DNA of 64,000 nt, taken from contig NC_059084.1 of NCBI RefSeq assembly GCF_020497125.1, positions 6,165,501 to 6,229,500 on the forward strand, in the 5' to 3' direction. The position numbers were made by a program, and so were the translations under genes. The notes below the pieces were generated by a model that saw nothing but the letters and a program-made list of their open reading frames with translations, searched no databases and was not told the DNA's origin. Source of the stretch: Mauremys mutica. Its lineage: Eukaryota > Chordata > Testudines > Geoemydidae. Shown in pieces: positions 11,877-26,400 of this stretch. How positions within the stretch are numbered: the first letter of the stretch is position 1; each line of letters starts with the position of its first letter.

Positions 11877-14800
11877 CTAGATCAATAAAACTACTTGTGT
11901 GAACAAGGCAAGAAGGATTCAGTCCTGACCGATCAAAAAGAGGTAACAGTTAAAGATCTGTAAATTTTTAAGGGTCAGTCTCAGATCATTTATGAACTCT
12001 CTTGAAGAGGCAAGATTCACATAATGTATAAAATCAAACCCAGTTCAGGAATTCATCACATCCACGGTTCTCTGAAATCTTGCATTAACCAAATAGCGGA
12101 TTTCATAGAAGCGAACGTTCTATGTTATTTCTATGGCAGATGCTCCTGCAGCCTGGTTAGTGACATCGCTGAGCACATAAAACTGTGCTTAACTCACTGT
12201 TCATGTCTACTTAATAGCTCACCTTTAAATAAAGGACTGAGACCACATGTGAAATGTTGTCCAAAACTGTTCCTAAAACAAATAAACTTAAAAAAAAAAA
12301 GAGGATTTAGTGTTGGAGGGTCTTTCATCAAATTCAGGGTTAAACATGAATCTTTATATGATAAACGCTCCCCTCCCCCTTGACCCCCCCCTCATTTCCT
12401 CCCTTCTTCACCACCTTTAAACCCAGCCACTGCCCAAGTGAGCTCATGTCACAGTCACTAACCTCCAGTCAAGAATGTGTGTGATCCCAACTACACAAGG
12501 GCATGAATGACACCATTTAGCTGCCCTAGGATTCCATGTGAGGGATGAGGTATGCCACTATGCTGTTCCTTCGCACCAGCCATTTTCATATTGATACTGT
12601 AGTAAAAGATACCATCCTTCTTAGGGTGCTATCCTATCTTTAGATTACCCCAATGAGTAACAATCCACTTCACTTCTGTTAGCAAGACCACCTCTATTAA
12701 GCAACCTATTTTGTATATCCCTTAAGTGATCATTTAAATCAGGTTTCACTGTACTGAAGACAAAAACAGAGGCCCATACAGAGGGGATGCTATTTCCTAG
12801 GCTTTTAAAATTAAGTGTAGTCCCTTCAGGAGATTGACACCGCTCTATTCCATTTCTCTTTGCTTTATTGTAATGCTCTTGTAAAAGAGGACACTGAAGC
12901 TCAAGTCCAGTACCACTCCATAGAACAAGGAATATTGTTCACTGAAATTGCCATTCCTGTTAACGTCACATAACACAAGGAAAATTAAAGATACAGTACC
13001 CCCCCACACACATTTACCAAACTTCTGCTGGCACAAAAATGGCTCCAGAAGAGGTCATTGTAGGCCATTACAATCCAACACTCTAGTAATGGGCATTAGA
13101 TTCCACTTTAATTTTATTTCAGTTCTAGATTGCACAAGCCTTCCTTGGGCAGGGATTTTAAAATTAGATCACTTACAAAGGCAACAGGGATACTGACATA
13201 CATTTGCTGATTGCTATTTTGACCTCAAGAAGGGGCACTGCATCTTTAAATCTTATTTCCTGGATCAGAATACAAAGGAGGTTTCACTCACACTTGTTAA
13301 ATTATTGCACAGATTATTACACTGAAATACATTATTTACCTGTGGAATGTTACAATGTTTGGAGCGGGGAAAAAAGCAGCAGCATTATCGTACAGATCAA
13401 GAATTAAGGAGAGTTGGCCAAAGATTTCTTGAAATTTAGTAACCAGTGACAGGCTTCAAGACAAAATGAAAGCAACATTTCAAAATCCTAAATGCTAGAA
13501 GCAAAAGATCCAGTTTCTGGTTTGGGAACACTCAAGAACTAAGATGTTTTGCTCCTTTGCATACAGCACTGAGTTTGAACGCCCTAGAAGTTCTGTGCTG
13601 TAAATATGCCATTGATGAGATCCATCAGTTTAAATGAAATGGAGACTGAAACACTGGAAAGGCTAACCTGGGAGATGCACTATCAAATAGAAAACTTCCC
13701 CAATCACCATTTCCCTAGTGTCCATTTCCCCTTCATTTAAAAAAAAAAAATTCATGCTACTGAAAGGTGCAAGACAGTTCTGAAAACAGAAGTCCTGCTC
13801 ATCCACAAAACAAGCACAGCATACTGTGGCACTACATGCTTGCATGCCCTGGGAATGTGTGTCAAACTCAGATCTGGGCCACATCTACGCAGCTGAGGCG
13901 CCACCATTCAGTTATTGGTACGTCTCAAGAATACAACGGTGCCAGCTGTGAGGGTGTTTTTTAGGATAAGAAAACATTTCCACTGAGAACTGGGCTTTGA
14001 TACTGCCCTCCCCTGACTGAACAGCTTTCAAATGGCCGCTAATAAACTAAAACCAAAGAGAACAAATATTGGCCAAAGGAAATGCCCTAGTTTCACCCTC
14101 CTCTCACCTCTACTCAAAGACATGCTACACCATCTGGATTCTGATGAGCAAAAAATTCATTTTAGCACCGCTGAATCAAAAATGAATGGGAAATGCATGC
14201 ACTTGGATTGAGCAACAGGCCCAGTTTTACTGTTCCATCCATATCTTCCATTACAGTGCTACTTTTTAAGCACCCTACAATATCACTCTGGAAGCGTAAG
14301 GGTGCGTTAAGACTCCCCACAACAGTGCAAAGGAGGAAGCTATTCCTTCACTGACTCCTGGACTGGAAGAACACCACTGTTACGAAGTTCTACTCAGTCA
14401 GGGCTCTGATTTTCACTATGTTCAAGTATAGACCTAAAAACTATGTTGAGCCAATCTTAGCTGCAAGTGTGATGTAAACAATTCCCTATTATGCAAACCA
14501 CAAAAGTGGGGAGAATAGGGACAATAGTATATGCACATCAAATTATTTTTAAATAGATCGCTCAACCTATTACAGAAAGCTATTTCAGGAAGCTGGTGAA
14601 AAAAGACAGTAATAAAATAGAACACAGGAAGCTGAATCAGCTTCACATCATTTTAGACAAACAACTTCAGAAGTCAGGCAACCCAGCTAATCAGGTGCAT
14701 TTTGCTGTCACGACTACTGCAACACTTCACAAAAGATAATTGCTAGTCAAGGACTGGGCAATACCACTTCACATACAAATTACACAGCATGGCCTTCAAA

Positions 14801-16120
14801 GTACATGCATTAGTTTCAAACTGGGCAGTAGACAAGTGAAAGGAAGAGCAAGTAACAGAAATGTATGCATAAAATACAAGAACTGTTACATGTTTAACAT
14901 GCAGTCAAGCCATGACAACAAGACCTCAAACAGAAGAGCAGAAATTCCAGTAAAATCACTCATATGGATTCTGGCTGTAAATGTTCTTGAAAATGGTGCC
15001 GCTACAAGTAGCATCAGCGTCTTAGATCTTGCAGTGCTGCTGTCATTTTAAAAAGGGTCATTCGGCAACTAGGATTCCTTAGTGTGACACACAAAGCCTT
15101 GCATTAGTCTGGCACAAGTAAACTCTGGATAATTACTAGCATTGCGTGAAGTACTCTGGTTAGGTGTGGGTCTCAACATATCACCAAAAGGTTACTGAAA
15201 GGGTACTAAAACAAGAGAAAGCCATTGAGATAAAGGATGGGGGAAGCAGCATGGAAGAGGGGATAAAACAGATCAGAAAAATATTCAGCTGATAATCAGA
15301 AAGACTATAGTGATAGAAATACAATAAACAATCCTGCAAGATCAAAATTTCTCCACAATATAAATACAGAGGTTACTACTAAGACTATAAATCAAGAATC
15401 CGTTAATACTTTTGGGTAATTCATTATTCTTTTCTTTTTTTCTGGCTGCTGAAGACAGTTAATTTATGGTCAATATCCACTGGTTAAATTTGAACCTTCT
15501 CCATGGTGAAGAACAGAAACTGAGCAATAGCTGAGACAGAAAACTTATCAAACGATCAGCATCAGCTATCATTTGGTCAGCTTGTCAATACAAAGATATT
15601 CTTACTCTCAAAAGGTTCACAAATATCATCCACGGTACAGAATTCCACACTGATATCTGAAGTATTATCCAATGGCACCATGATTTGAAGTTTTCAAGTG
15701 ACTTCTAACTACAATATTCACTTATATTGTATATTTATGACATTACACCACAGTAACAATAAAAAAATAGATCTACACCCCATCCACAGCAGACAGATAC
15801 TTAACATAAGACACCTTCGTTAAAGGAAATATCTGAATTCCTCTATTTTAGTTTTCCATATTCAAAGATTATGGGTTTATAAATCATGAAAAGAAGATAA
15901 AAAAATAATCAAAGCTCAGACCTGACTAGAGTGTCTTTGAATTGTTTTTTTTTTAAAAAAGGTATTAGGGAAATTGTGGAGGAAAAGGTGGTTTAAACAA
16001 TTATAGAATTGTTTCTATTTGACAAATTGAAGAGAAGATTAATCAATGTGCTGAATTTAAGTTTCACTGTTAAATCCAGAGTTCTATTCATCAAAATTAG
16101 CTTGTCTCTATCTTTAACAA
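11877..16120. other. non-coding, AT-rich 3' flank of ARFGAP1
   Basis: AT-rich sequence with several AATAAA signals on both strands, including an AATAAA followed by eleven A on the plus strand near 12281-12300. Some of it may be long ARFGAP1 3'UTR. No recognisable protein is encoded. Confidence 0.5.
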
Positions 16121-17141
16121 TGTTTTATTATCCCCTCTCTTCTCCAATTTTGTTTTACTGTCGCTAGATTTTCCCAAAGTTTCATTGCTGTTGTGCTCAA
16201 CACATGCTGATAAAGGATCAAGCAGAAGGGAAGAAATGTTTCTGTTAAAATGAAACCTAGCAGGTGAAATTAGGAATCTGGAAGGAAGAAAGCTAAAGAG
16301 AGGAAGACACTTCTTAATAGTTAAAAGGGAAAAATACTATAACTCTGCATGATACACCTGCACAAAATCTGCACTGTGTATATCCCTAAATCAAAGGGCA
16401 AGAAGTGGTGCCATTCTCAACACTCCTATATGGTCAGGCTGACAAAATGGTGAATTACATACTACTCATCATCTAGCTCTAGTAGTTTTTTCCCCCCCTC
16501 ATCTAGGAATTCTCTCTATAAGAAAAAAAAAGGTTTAAAAAAAGTTCTCAAACCTTGCAAAGTTTAAAAATACAGCTTCAATAAAAAGTGTCTTAACGGC
16601 TATTTTTAACTGCCAGATTTAATGCAGTCCCAGCAGTAGAGAGAGGCATTTAAACTGGTACTTATTCAACTGCAGTTCACATGCTCAATTGCTGGCTATC
16701 TGTTGAAGATATATCCCCTCCTTTCCCTGCATCACCCCACCCCAGATGTTCTCTAGAACTTCATTAGAAGTTAGGAATACTGGAGGGGCAATCCTAAGAA
16801 ACTACGCATGCAATATTGTGCCATGAAAACATGCTTGCACTGATTTGTTCCTCTGAGTTCTCATTTTAAGAAGTTAGCATACCCAGCTCCAATAGCGCTA
16901 TGGTGAGGAGAATATATCTATTACTACCCTTTACGATGGGAGAGCCATATCTTCATATGGTCATGATGAGACTGAGACACTATTTGTTTTTCTAAACTGG
17001 AACAGAAGAAAGGAGAATGAAGGGGAAGCACAAGGTAACAGGTCGACAAGGACAACCATGTTAATCCAGTTGTGTGTGAAACTTCTCTCATCAGAGAGCA
17101 TGGACTCCTTCCTTCGCCATGCGAAGCAGGGTTACAGAGGC
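16121..17141 (-). other. ARFGAP1: ARFGAP1 putative 3'UTR
   Basis: This stretch follows the stop codon in the sense of transcription and has no further exon. It is AT-rich with A/T homopolymer tracts. The first minus-strand AATAAA lies at 16129-16124 (TTTATT on the plus strand), and an ATTAAA variant is at 16623-16618. Transcript data would be needed to fix the end; other AATAAA signals occur lower, at 13118-13113 and 12869-12864. Confidence 0.5.
16124..16129 (-). terminator. candidate ARFGAP1 polyadenylation signal (AATAAA)
   Basis: This is the nearest canonical AATAAA downstream of the stop codon on the minus strand, about 1.0 kb away. The following sequence is only weakly GU-rich. The choice among several AATAAA hexamers in the 3' flank is an inference. 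Confidence 0.4.
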
Positions 17142-17499
17142 CTACCAGTTCTGGTTATCCCACCCATCATCAGCTGCTGAAGACACTTTTGTCATTTTCT
17201 TGGGGGATTTTTTGGTCTTGCTCTCCCCTCCAGCATTTTCCCAGTTGGTCTCCCAGTTTTCCCAGCTGTCGCTGTTACTGTTCTTGTTGTTGGAGACCGT
17301 CCCCGAACCCCAGACGTCCCAGCTATCAGAGCTCTTCTTCTCTGTGGAATTGTCCACGTAGGTCCAACTGTCACTGCTTGGGGATTTATGAGCCTTGGGT
17401 GGGTCTGAGTTGCCAAAGGTTTCCCAGAAGCTTTGATCTACAGCATTGTTCTGGTAGCCCTCTCCTCCACTGTTCTGATAGCTGTCTCCCTCAGGTGGT
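17142..17499 (-). CDS. ARFGAP1: ARFGAP1 exon 13, coding part (residues 304-422, coatomer-binding tail)
   Basis: The acceptor is TTAAAG. The exon encodes [18 protein letters not shown] and continues through [29 protein letters not shown] and [12 protein letters not shown] to the terminal DGWDNQNW and TAG at 17144-17142. Repeated Trp-acidic motifs of this kind in ArfGAP1 are known to bind coatomer. An open frame beginning with GTG at 17357 is only the inner part of this exon. The tail appears longer in Trp motifs than the human protein. Confidence 0.96.
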
Positions 17500-20400
17500 C
17501 TTTAAAGCAAAAAGAACAGAGGTGGGGGAAAATATCAGCTTTTGTACCACTCATCTCACATTATTGAATTAATAAATCTGCTTAAGCGTAAACCTTCACC
17601 CCCAGCTCCTACTAAGCTTGTCTGTCATCAGCTTATAAATTAGGTATTTCTGCAGGGAAAAAATGGTATTTCTGCATTTAAATTTAGAGCTGAGACATTA
17701 ACCAACAAGAACAAACAAAACAAAAGTGCCAGTATCCTTTGCTCAGAGCAATTTGGAGATGACAGAGATGAGTAAGGCAGAAGATCTTGAATGAATATAT
17801 TTAAAACTTAGTCTGCCTTGGGTTTTAATTTCCAGATTTTGCTGGTTTGGGTAATCACCTTGAAAATATAAAAGATGATGTATTCCATCTGAATTGGTAT
17901 GAATTAAAAAAAAGTTACATTCAGAGCTATTTTGGTCTCAATGCAATACCCAGGGCTGATGACCAGCTAAATTAAATCGTATTTGTGTGCCGCGTATTAC
18001 CTGTTTATTATATTAAATGGTATTTATTACTTTTGAAAACTAGTGAAGATTTGATGAAAGAAAAATGTTTCTTCCTACTAAAATTAAAGACACTAGTATT
18101 GCTGAGGAAGAGTTTTCCCTGCTACTTTTATATTATAGGGAAAACACAGGGTACATCTTGACATACTTTATGAATCCATGTCTTTTAGAGAGAAGAAAAA
18201 AACAAAAACAAAACAAAAAAAAGATAGTACCTTTCAGAAAGATCATCTGATTTGCTGGAAAAGAAAGTGGTGACGTCCCGCCATCCCTTACTGCCAACCC
18301 CCTGAACCTGGAAAAAAAGAACAAGGTTATTTCACACTTAATGAATTGCCGCATATTTGGACTGAGCTCACACATTTGTTCTAATAAAGACTGCTACCCA
18401 AAATCCATAATGCACCACCACAGAACACACCCTTGTGCATATGAAGACCTATTTAAAGCAGCCTCACAAAGTTCGACTCACCCACTCGGGAGGCCAGTAT
18501 GGCAATTAAAATAGGCTCTTCTTTTGTCATCATCATAGCAAGTCATTGTTATGTCTAGGCTATTAAGCGTTCATTATGATTTTGCAAGGTCCATGAAAGA
18601 AACATTGACTGGACAGTGCTTAACAAGTGAGCAATTTACAACAAAAATTGGACAGACAACCAGGGCTTATTTTTTTCCACTGATTGTTGGTAGTGACAGC
18701 TTCTGACTTTTACCTTCAAATTTTCTGATGAAAATGTTGGGATTGCTCGGAGCAGGAAGGGTCACCTGATTCTCCATTGTGCTGGATTTTGTGATGTCAT
18801 TGTGAAAATGACAAACATCACCAGTTCAGAATGGTAATATTTTCCATCCACTTTGCACTAGTGTGAATGGCAGCATAAAGTACTGGGCGACAGACTCAGA
18901 CCCTGTGGTTTTAGCCCCAGACTCCAACTTGGTATGCCCACTTTTGTGCATAAATGGTGTGCCCCCAGATAAGTGGTGAAGCACCAGTTTTGCATGCATC
19001 TATAGCCATTCTGGTCATTAGTTGGGGAGCTAGCCATACACTCGCCAATCTGTTTCACTGTAATGTAACATACATTAACAAACAGGTATAAGAAACTAGG
19101 TACATGACTAGAGCTACATAAAGATCTTCACAAGCGAGAAAATACTGGAACAGACCTAACTTGATATCTTTAGATTAGGAAGCCCTGTCTAGAACTTTTA
19201 AACCATTATGAAATATAATACTGTTTAACAAGGCTTGTGTCCATGCTAAGCACGTTTTAAACCAAATATAGCTATAGAACAGTGCTTGCATGCTAAGTAA
19301 TTCTGAATGTGATTCATCAAATTACCACAAACTAGGAGCCACATTCTGATCTCAATTACCCTGATGTAAATCCAGAGTTAATCCAAAACCAACAATGTTT
19401 AACTAAGTTCCGGATATGCTGAAGGGTCTGACTTTATTCAGACAGCAATAGTGTAAATATACTTAAGTGGTTTCACCAACGGTTTCCAAAAGCAATTTAA
19501 TTTTAGTGCTCACGTGGACAGGCCAAAAGTTAATTTCTTGAATGTTACTGTTGGAGGAATTCCAAAACACATTTTCCTTCTGTTATGCTCAGATCATAAA
19601 GCACAACCCATGAAATGGCATCAATAATGAGCACTATTCTGAGATCCAAATACACCAGTTGGAGCTCTATGTTTGATGGGGCAAATTGCCAGGCTTTGAG
19701 CAAAATGGACAAGACATTAATTCACTTTTTTGTTGAAGTATTCCATCATTCCCATCCTTTCAAACAGGAAAAACTCCTGGCACTATGACTTCCAATACTG
19801 ACTTGAACTGCCCACAACAGTTAGGACATCAAAAGCACTAGGCAATGCTGTGCAAATTACTGAAATTGCGTGTTATAAAATGTTGCAAGTGTCCTGAAAC
19901 TAGCAGTAGTAGGGAGCACTTACCACGTTACCAAGCAATGTCAGCATAATGGGAAAAAGGTACACACATTAATAAGGTTAATAAGTGTACATATTGTATT
20001 TAAGCTGTCTCCATATTCTTTAGCACACATTTACTGTCAAACATTTGGGTCACTGATTCTATTACATGTCTACATTTCGCTGTCAGTGTAAGCATCATTC
20101 AGATGCTACTAAGATCTGGTTAATGTACTTGTAGCTATTTAAACTCACAATTTGTCTGTGTATCAAGCTATTTTATTATGTCAATGGTATAAGCAATCTT
20201 GTGTTTAAAATATCCCTTTCTCAGATTACTTGTATTGAGTACAGATAAATAGCAAAAGGCAGAAACTAACACATCTTAGGGATTTTGTTTTATAAGACAC
20301 TTATTACTTGTGTTTGTGTAATCTGTGCACATAAAAGAATATGGAGACTGGCTTAGTATTTGGCCTCCTAATGGGTAGGCAGGCCCCTTCGTACCTTGGT

Positions 20401-23400
20401 GGCCAGATGAGATACCCCCATGGAGAACTCATCAAGCATTTTTCCCTCTTTCACCTAGATGGATCAAAATGTGCGTAGTTAGTTATGAAACAAAATGGTG
20501 TCTACAGCTTAAAACAGGACAGCTTGTGATAACAGCTAAGGACAAAAGTTAAAAACAAGCTAAAGTATATTTGACTCAATAGACAATGAGGTTAAGAAAA
20601 TAAAATATGAAGTCTGCTGCTACTAATGGGCTGATCCTCAGCTCTTTACAGTTAGTGGGACTCTTTCCATTGACTTATTTGGGCTTTGGATTGGCACTAT
20701 TACAGGAAACTTGAGAACTGGGGGAAGAGTGGCGGTGGGAAAAAACACCCCACACAGATAAAAAACTTACTGCATGGCCATTTATAAAGAATGTGTTTTA
20801 CTGCATAAAATGGTATTCTGGAGAGACTGAAAACAAGGTACCTATAAGAATGGGTTACAAGAAGATACATTATTTCAACAATTCTACTGGAAACCTTACA
20901 AAAGCCTTGCTATCCTTGCCTCCTGGTCATTTGGAGCACACTGGAATTTAGTTTCTCAGTTGGCATAAAACAATCATCCCAATACAAAAGTGTACAAGTG
21001 ACCTAATATAGTTACACATGGGCCAGACTGTCACTGCTTGCTGTCAATTATGTAGAAGATCTAGAATATCTAGAAGATAATTTTATTTAGAATAAACTAA
21101 CAAAGCATCGCCCAAGGGCAGTTTGCCATTATTTACCTTAGCTAGCGTGCAACATCCTTCACTACAGTAGTCTTCCAACACATGGAAGTGAGCTACAGGA
21201 AAAGCACCCTAAGAAAATGTACTGGTTGCAATATACTTTGTATTATAAATTACCCTATTTGCATCTATACAGAATTTACCATCTCTATCAAAACGAAAAT
21301 CTTGATAAGATGATTCATTTCTGTAAAAAGATTCTATTCTGGAAATGATTCAGGATCACAGAGAGTGGAAAACTCCATATAAAAAAAGACAATGTAATGA
21401 GTATGTGATACAAGAGGACTGATTTACTTGGGTGACAGGCTTATTTTTTCCAAATCTGACATGAATCTAGTGCTGGTACTATGTTCCCCATGAAACAAAA
21501 AATAATGTATTTACCTCAACAGTAAAAATAAGTATGTTTAGGAAAAGATTTATAGGTAAGTAGATCACCACATTCTCATACATGAAGGCCTAATTATACA
21601 AATTTTGGGACTGATCTAAAATCTGTAGACATATAGGCTAAATTAAATGCACATCACCTGGGGAAAAAATATAAAAACTTTGTTACACATTAACAGGGAA
21701 GACAATATTTGACACATTATGGGACTGATTAAAATAGGTAAAATTAGCCAGCACCACTCACTCAGAATGGCTGCTTAGCTTTCTTTTTTTGCCAGCTGGA
21801 TTACCTGGAAAGCACACATAGCATTCATCCATGTATCTAAAGCTAAAGTGTAAATAACTATATATGTGAGGAGACGGGCTTTTCCTCCTGCTTTTGATCC
21901 TTTAAAACTGTATTCTAAATTCCAGTAAACAATATAGCAATAATTTCAGAAGTGACACTAACAGTTACTCTTTTCCTTGTAAAATGACTGAATAGGATAA
22001 AGGTCGAGTATATTTTGTTTTATGAATACAGATAATCCTTGAGATTAACTGATTAAAACAAGGAGCTAAAAAAAAAAAGATCATATTTCTTTTAAAAACT
22101 GTCTGCAATCAGTTAGAAACCACATTACTGATTAGAATATATGAATCCTTATGTAGCTGTGGATGCTCTGATATGTCTTCAAGATGCTTATTTGAAAGGG
22201 AACAGTACCAGCAGTCAGAAGTGTGACTACTATGAAATTAAACACTCACTAAGGTAATATTACTAATCAAAATATTTGCTTATCACTGACCTCTCTAGCC
22301 AATTAAGAGGTGCCATGAGGGACTCTGAATGGAGTCCCAGCCACTCTTCCATCCCATGAAGGAAGATGGCTGTAACAGGGCATCTCATGGGACAGAGAAC
22401 CAGCAAGAGAAAATGAGGATCTCTCAGGATTGATTTGGACATGAAGCCCATCAAAACAAGGACAATTTTGCCACTTGAACATTTCTTTGGTGATATTAAT
22501 ATTGAATTATTTGGCATTTTCCCTCTGCTATTGGGCCAGGATATGTAAAATAACTGAGCATGCTGTCAACTAACTAACTACTTGTGGCAGTAAAAAACAG
22601 AATGACTTCCTAGGTAATGCAAAAATACTCTAAGTAAATTTACTCGTTTCCAAAGTTACCTTTTCCTGTGCAGGTTTGAGAACATTTTCATTTAAACTCT
22701 GACCTAACTCTGATGCCTATTTAAAAGCAAAACAAAAGTAAAGTCAGTTATATTTTCCTTCATAAAATACAGCCAACATTCACTGCCAAGAAACTAGCCT
22801 GCAGAAGACTCAAAGAACATAGGACAGAAAAGCCTTAAGCTTTGCCTCATACAAGCAACATAGTGAGCTAAAAGCACACACAATGCAACACTATAGAGAA
22901 AGTGCTACAAGAAAAAGAAAACACAGATAAAAAGGCAATAAAGGCTGCTGAAAGTTCCCACAGCCCAAGAAAGGTCTGTCCTTGAACTGGCACAACCTTT
23001 CAACCAGCAACAGCCCAGAAGGCAGGCCTCTTGCTAAGCCATGAGCTTTAGCAAATATTTTGAAAAACTCTGAGAACTGTACCCTTCTTTACATGTTCTT
23101 GTTAATGGGATTAATCAGCAGACACAAGCCTTTTCATATTAATTCTTTCACAATGAAATACTCTCTTCCTGTGACGCAGGCAATGTCATCTATTAATAAC
23201 CAATTCCCTGTTTCTAGGCAATACACCAAGTCATACCCATGTGAAAGGATGATTAAACTATTTTATAGCTTAAGCTTCTCTCTCCGCTGAGATGTGCAGA
23301 CATTCTAGGAGGAAAACTGTAATTATATCTAGGATAGAAGCATAAGGCTGCTGTACTTTAGAGAGGACGTTTACAGCATACAAATCCATACTGTAAGAGT

Positions 23401-26400
23401 GAGGAAGTCACAAATGAGTTTGGCAGGACAATGTTAAAAGGACAGAGTCACTTGGAGTTTTTCATAACTGTTAAAATTATTCCTTTTCTCACAGTCCATA
23501 ATAAAACAATCTTTAACCAACCATTGGGTGACAAGTACACTACACTGATTAGTTCTTGAAGAGCTGCTTATGTGCTAAGCTGCTGCCATTTATTCTCTTT
23601 ATAAACAAGTATTTGCAAAAAACCCAAAACACAAAAATCCCCACAGAATTAGAATCAGCCTATTTTATGCCTATTAACTCAGACATTGTCCAATTTATTG
23701 TCATTAAAAGGTATAATTAACTACAGTTAGTGATCAAAGAATATCAAATATGATGCTTAAGGGAGCAATGGATCACAGCAGATATCAGGGAGGACCCTTT
23801 TGTACAGTAACAGGACTGCACAATTTTGCAGCTGGATAGAGAAAGGGGCAGTGGGTGACATGGTTTTGTCTTCTTTTGAAACATTGGGTATTGGCCACTG
23901 TGAAAGACAGGATATCAAACTTGATAGACCCATGCTGTGATCCAGTACAACAAACACTATATTCCTTCTGTGGGGCTTTCTTACAAAAGTCTGGCTTCAA
24001 ATGACACTCCAAAGCTATTCTGTATATACATTATTCCTGAATTCCACATGAAGAAGGAAAAACTGACACGATTAACATTTGCAAGTAGCATGGCTTGCAG
24101 TACAGAATGTTCTCTAACATACCAGAGGGCAGAACTGGCTCTTTTTTACTAATTTAACCTATTTTAAATAGGCTTGAAGAGACATTACAGAATGATGCAC
24201 ACGACACTATTAAAAAAAAAAGACTGACTTAAAAAGAGGAAATAAAAAGAAGACAGCGCAAGAGCAAACACACATATTCAGCACAAACAGTGACAAAAAG
24301 CGCCCATGCACGTGAATATATGTGAGTGCTTTACCGGCTCTGGCTGCTGCTTGTAGCCCCAAAACTTTACCCAGACAGCACAAGAGAAAGAGAGCAAGGA
24401 AGGTAGAAGAAGCAGCTTTTAGCAAAAAAATTGAAGCATTTTTCAGGCAAGTTACGTAGCATGATCCTTTTCCAATTCCAGGCTCTACTGACAAGAGAAA
24501 TAATGAGCAGAAATCTGTTTAATGTCCAGTGGCTAAACTTAATTACAAAATACATGGCCGCCACAGTTCAGAGTCAGCCAGATTCTAAATGTGTGCTATA
24601 AAGCAAAAGATCAGGTTGTTAATTAACAAATTTGAGCTATCATTAACATGGCTGAAGAAGAACAATCTGCTAAAGTGCTTGTCAGTAGATCTGATGAGCT
24701 TCTACATTTAGTTCTCTATATTATAAAGATGTACACTCCCACTAAATGTAACAGTATATAAAGAATAGGTTTCAAAATGGAAAATTATATGTAGAGGAAG
24801 ACCTCCATAACACTAAACTCTTCTCATTCAAGCCAAGCAATAAATATCTTATGGCTTTTAGCTAGGGTTCAAGCTGAAGTACTTCTGAGTGACGTTTTCT
24901 TTGTTAATCCTTCAAAAAACACATAACGTTAGCCTATGATGAGAGATAGTGACATACTAGCACCTGTAACTCCCTGCTGACCATCAAGCCTTCCCATGCA
25001 TTTTTCAACCCTGTTTTGAACAATGTCCCATGTAGCTCAGGCTAATGCTGTACACACATGAATCACAGTTCAAGAGCAAGACTCTTTCATGTACTATAGA
25101 TAATCCCCTTCCAACCCAAAACATAACATTTAGATTTTGGCACTTAATTAAATCACATTCCTTGGGTAATTCAAGGAGTAAAGCCAGATTTTTGCTTCCC
25201 TGCTTGGGATTTTCAAAAATGTTCTACAAAAACAGACCATGTTTATGTCAGAGCTGTAGGCAACTCAGGTCTGATTGTCCTCGCTTTAATCCCAGTATAA
25301 AAACGAAATGTGTATATTTGAAATTGTTGCCTGTTTAAACACAAGCATCTTAATTCAATGTGCTGTTATTTTCAATTCATGCAATGGAATGAGCACATGC
25401 ATTCTATTAAAACACCTACTTACAGATCACACACAAAAATTAGAAGCATATATTTTAAGGAGAAACAATCCTTAAGTTTCTCAAAAACACAATCATAACA
25501 ATATTGTATGGCATCAAACCATTCATTCATTAAACTGTTTAATTTCAATAGCAAATAACTACACCCATTATTTATGTGTACTGTAAAAATGTCACAATCC
25601 CTGTGGGAGTAAAACCTAATATGTAGTTTTTAAGAGACAATATCCTAGTGTATAATTATACAGATGCAAATATGCAGCAGTGAGGATACACACCATGGTT
25701 TCATAAGGACCAGATCCAAGACATCTTGTACTACTGATATACAGAGAATTGGTAGGGATTCCTAATAATCCCGATTACTGTAAATGACACAGAGCTACTT
25801 GTTTTAATCACCTTTTGAGTTGCTTGAGATCCAAATTTGGTAGCCTGTAAAACGGAAAAAAAAATCGTTTGTTTAGATCAAATTGATTTTTTCTCCCTAA
25901 CAAACAAACATGGTGAGTAAAATCCTGGTCCCAGCTGAAACCAGTGAGAACTTTGATATTGACTTCAATAGCGTCCAGGATTTCACACTCTATTTGTTAG
26001 AACATGTTCAACTTTAAAGAAAGTACACTCCTTCTATCCTTCTATGAAGGTATCCACTGTCTAGAGAAGCAAACAAAAACTGGTTTGTTTTTTTTAAAAT
26101 CATTTTCACAAAAAAGTTTCTCCCCTCATTTTTTATTTTAAAATGTTGAAATATTGACTAGCTCTAATTGTAAGTCGATAGCTACTTATATAATCCCTAA
26201 GACATAGATATAAAACCATTTGCCAAAAGGGGGCATAAAGACACGGGAAACACAGTAGCCTAGTATTGCCAGAAACTCGACTCGACTCTCACAAGCGGGG
26301 AGGGATAGCTCAGTGGTTTGAGCATTGGCCTGCTAAACCCAGGGTTGTGAGTTCAATCCTTGAGGGGGCCACTTAGGGATCTGGGGCAAAAATTGGTCCT

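Noticed and set aside
12024..12383. 119-codon open frame ending after AATAAA and an A tract, possibly a retrocopy 3' end
   Set aside because: The peptide is unrecognisable, and no target duplication or coding-like pattern was found; the A tract alone is weak evidence.
1..16000. COL20A1 exons, expected by synteny on the minus strand
   Set aside because: No Gly-X-Y exon or von Willebrand A / fibronectin III pattern was found; the gene is probably outside the window.
26297..26370. A tRNA gene (boxes A and B present)
   Set aside because: The tRNA-like part continues into a SINE body and LINE-like tail and has a second genomic copy at 33.5 kb, so it is a SINE head.
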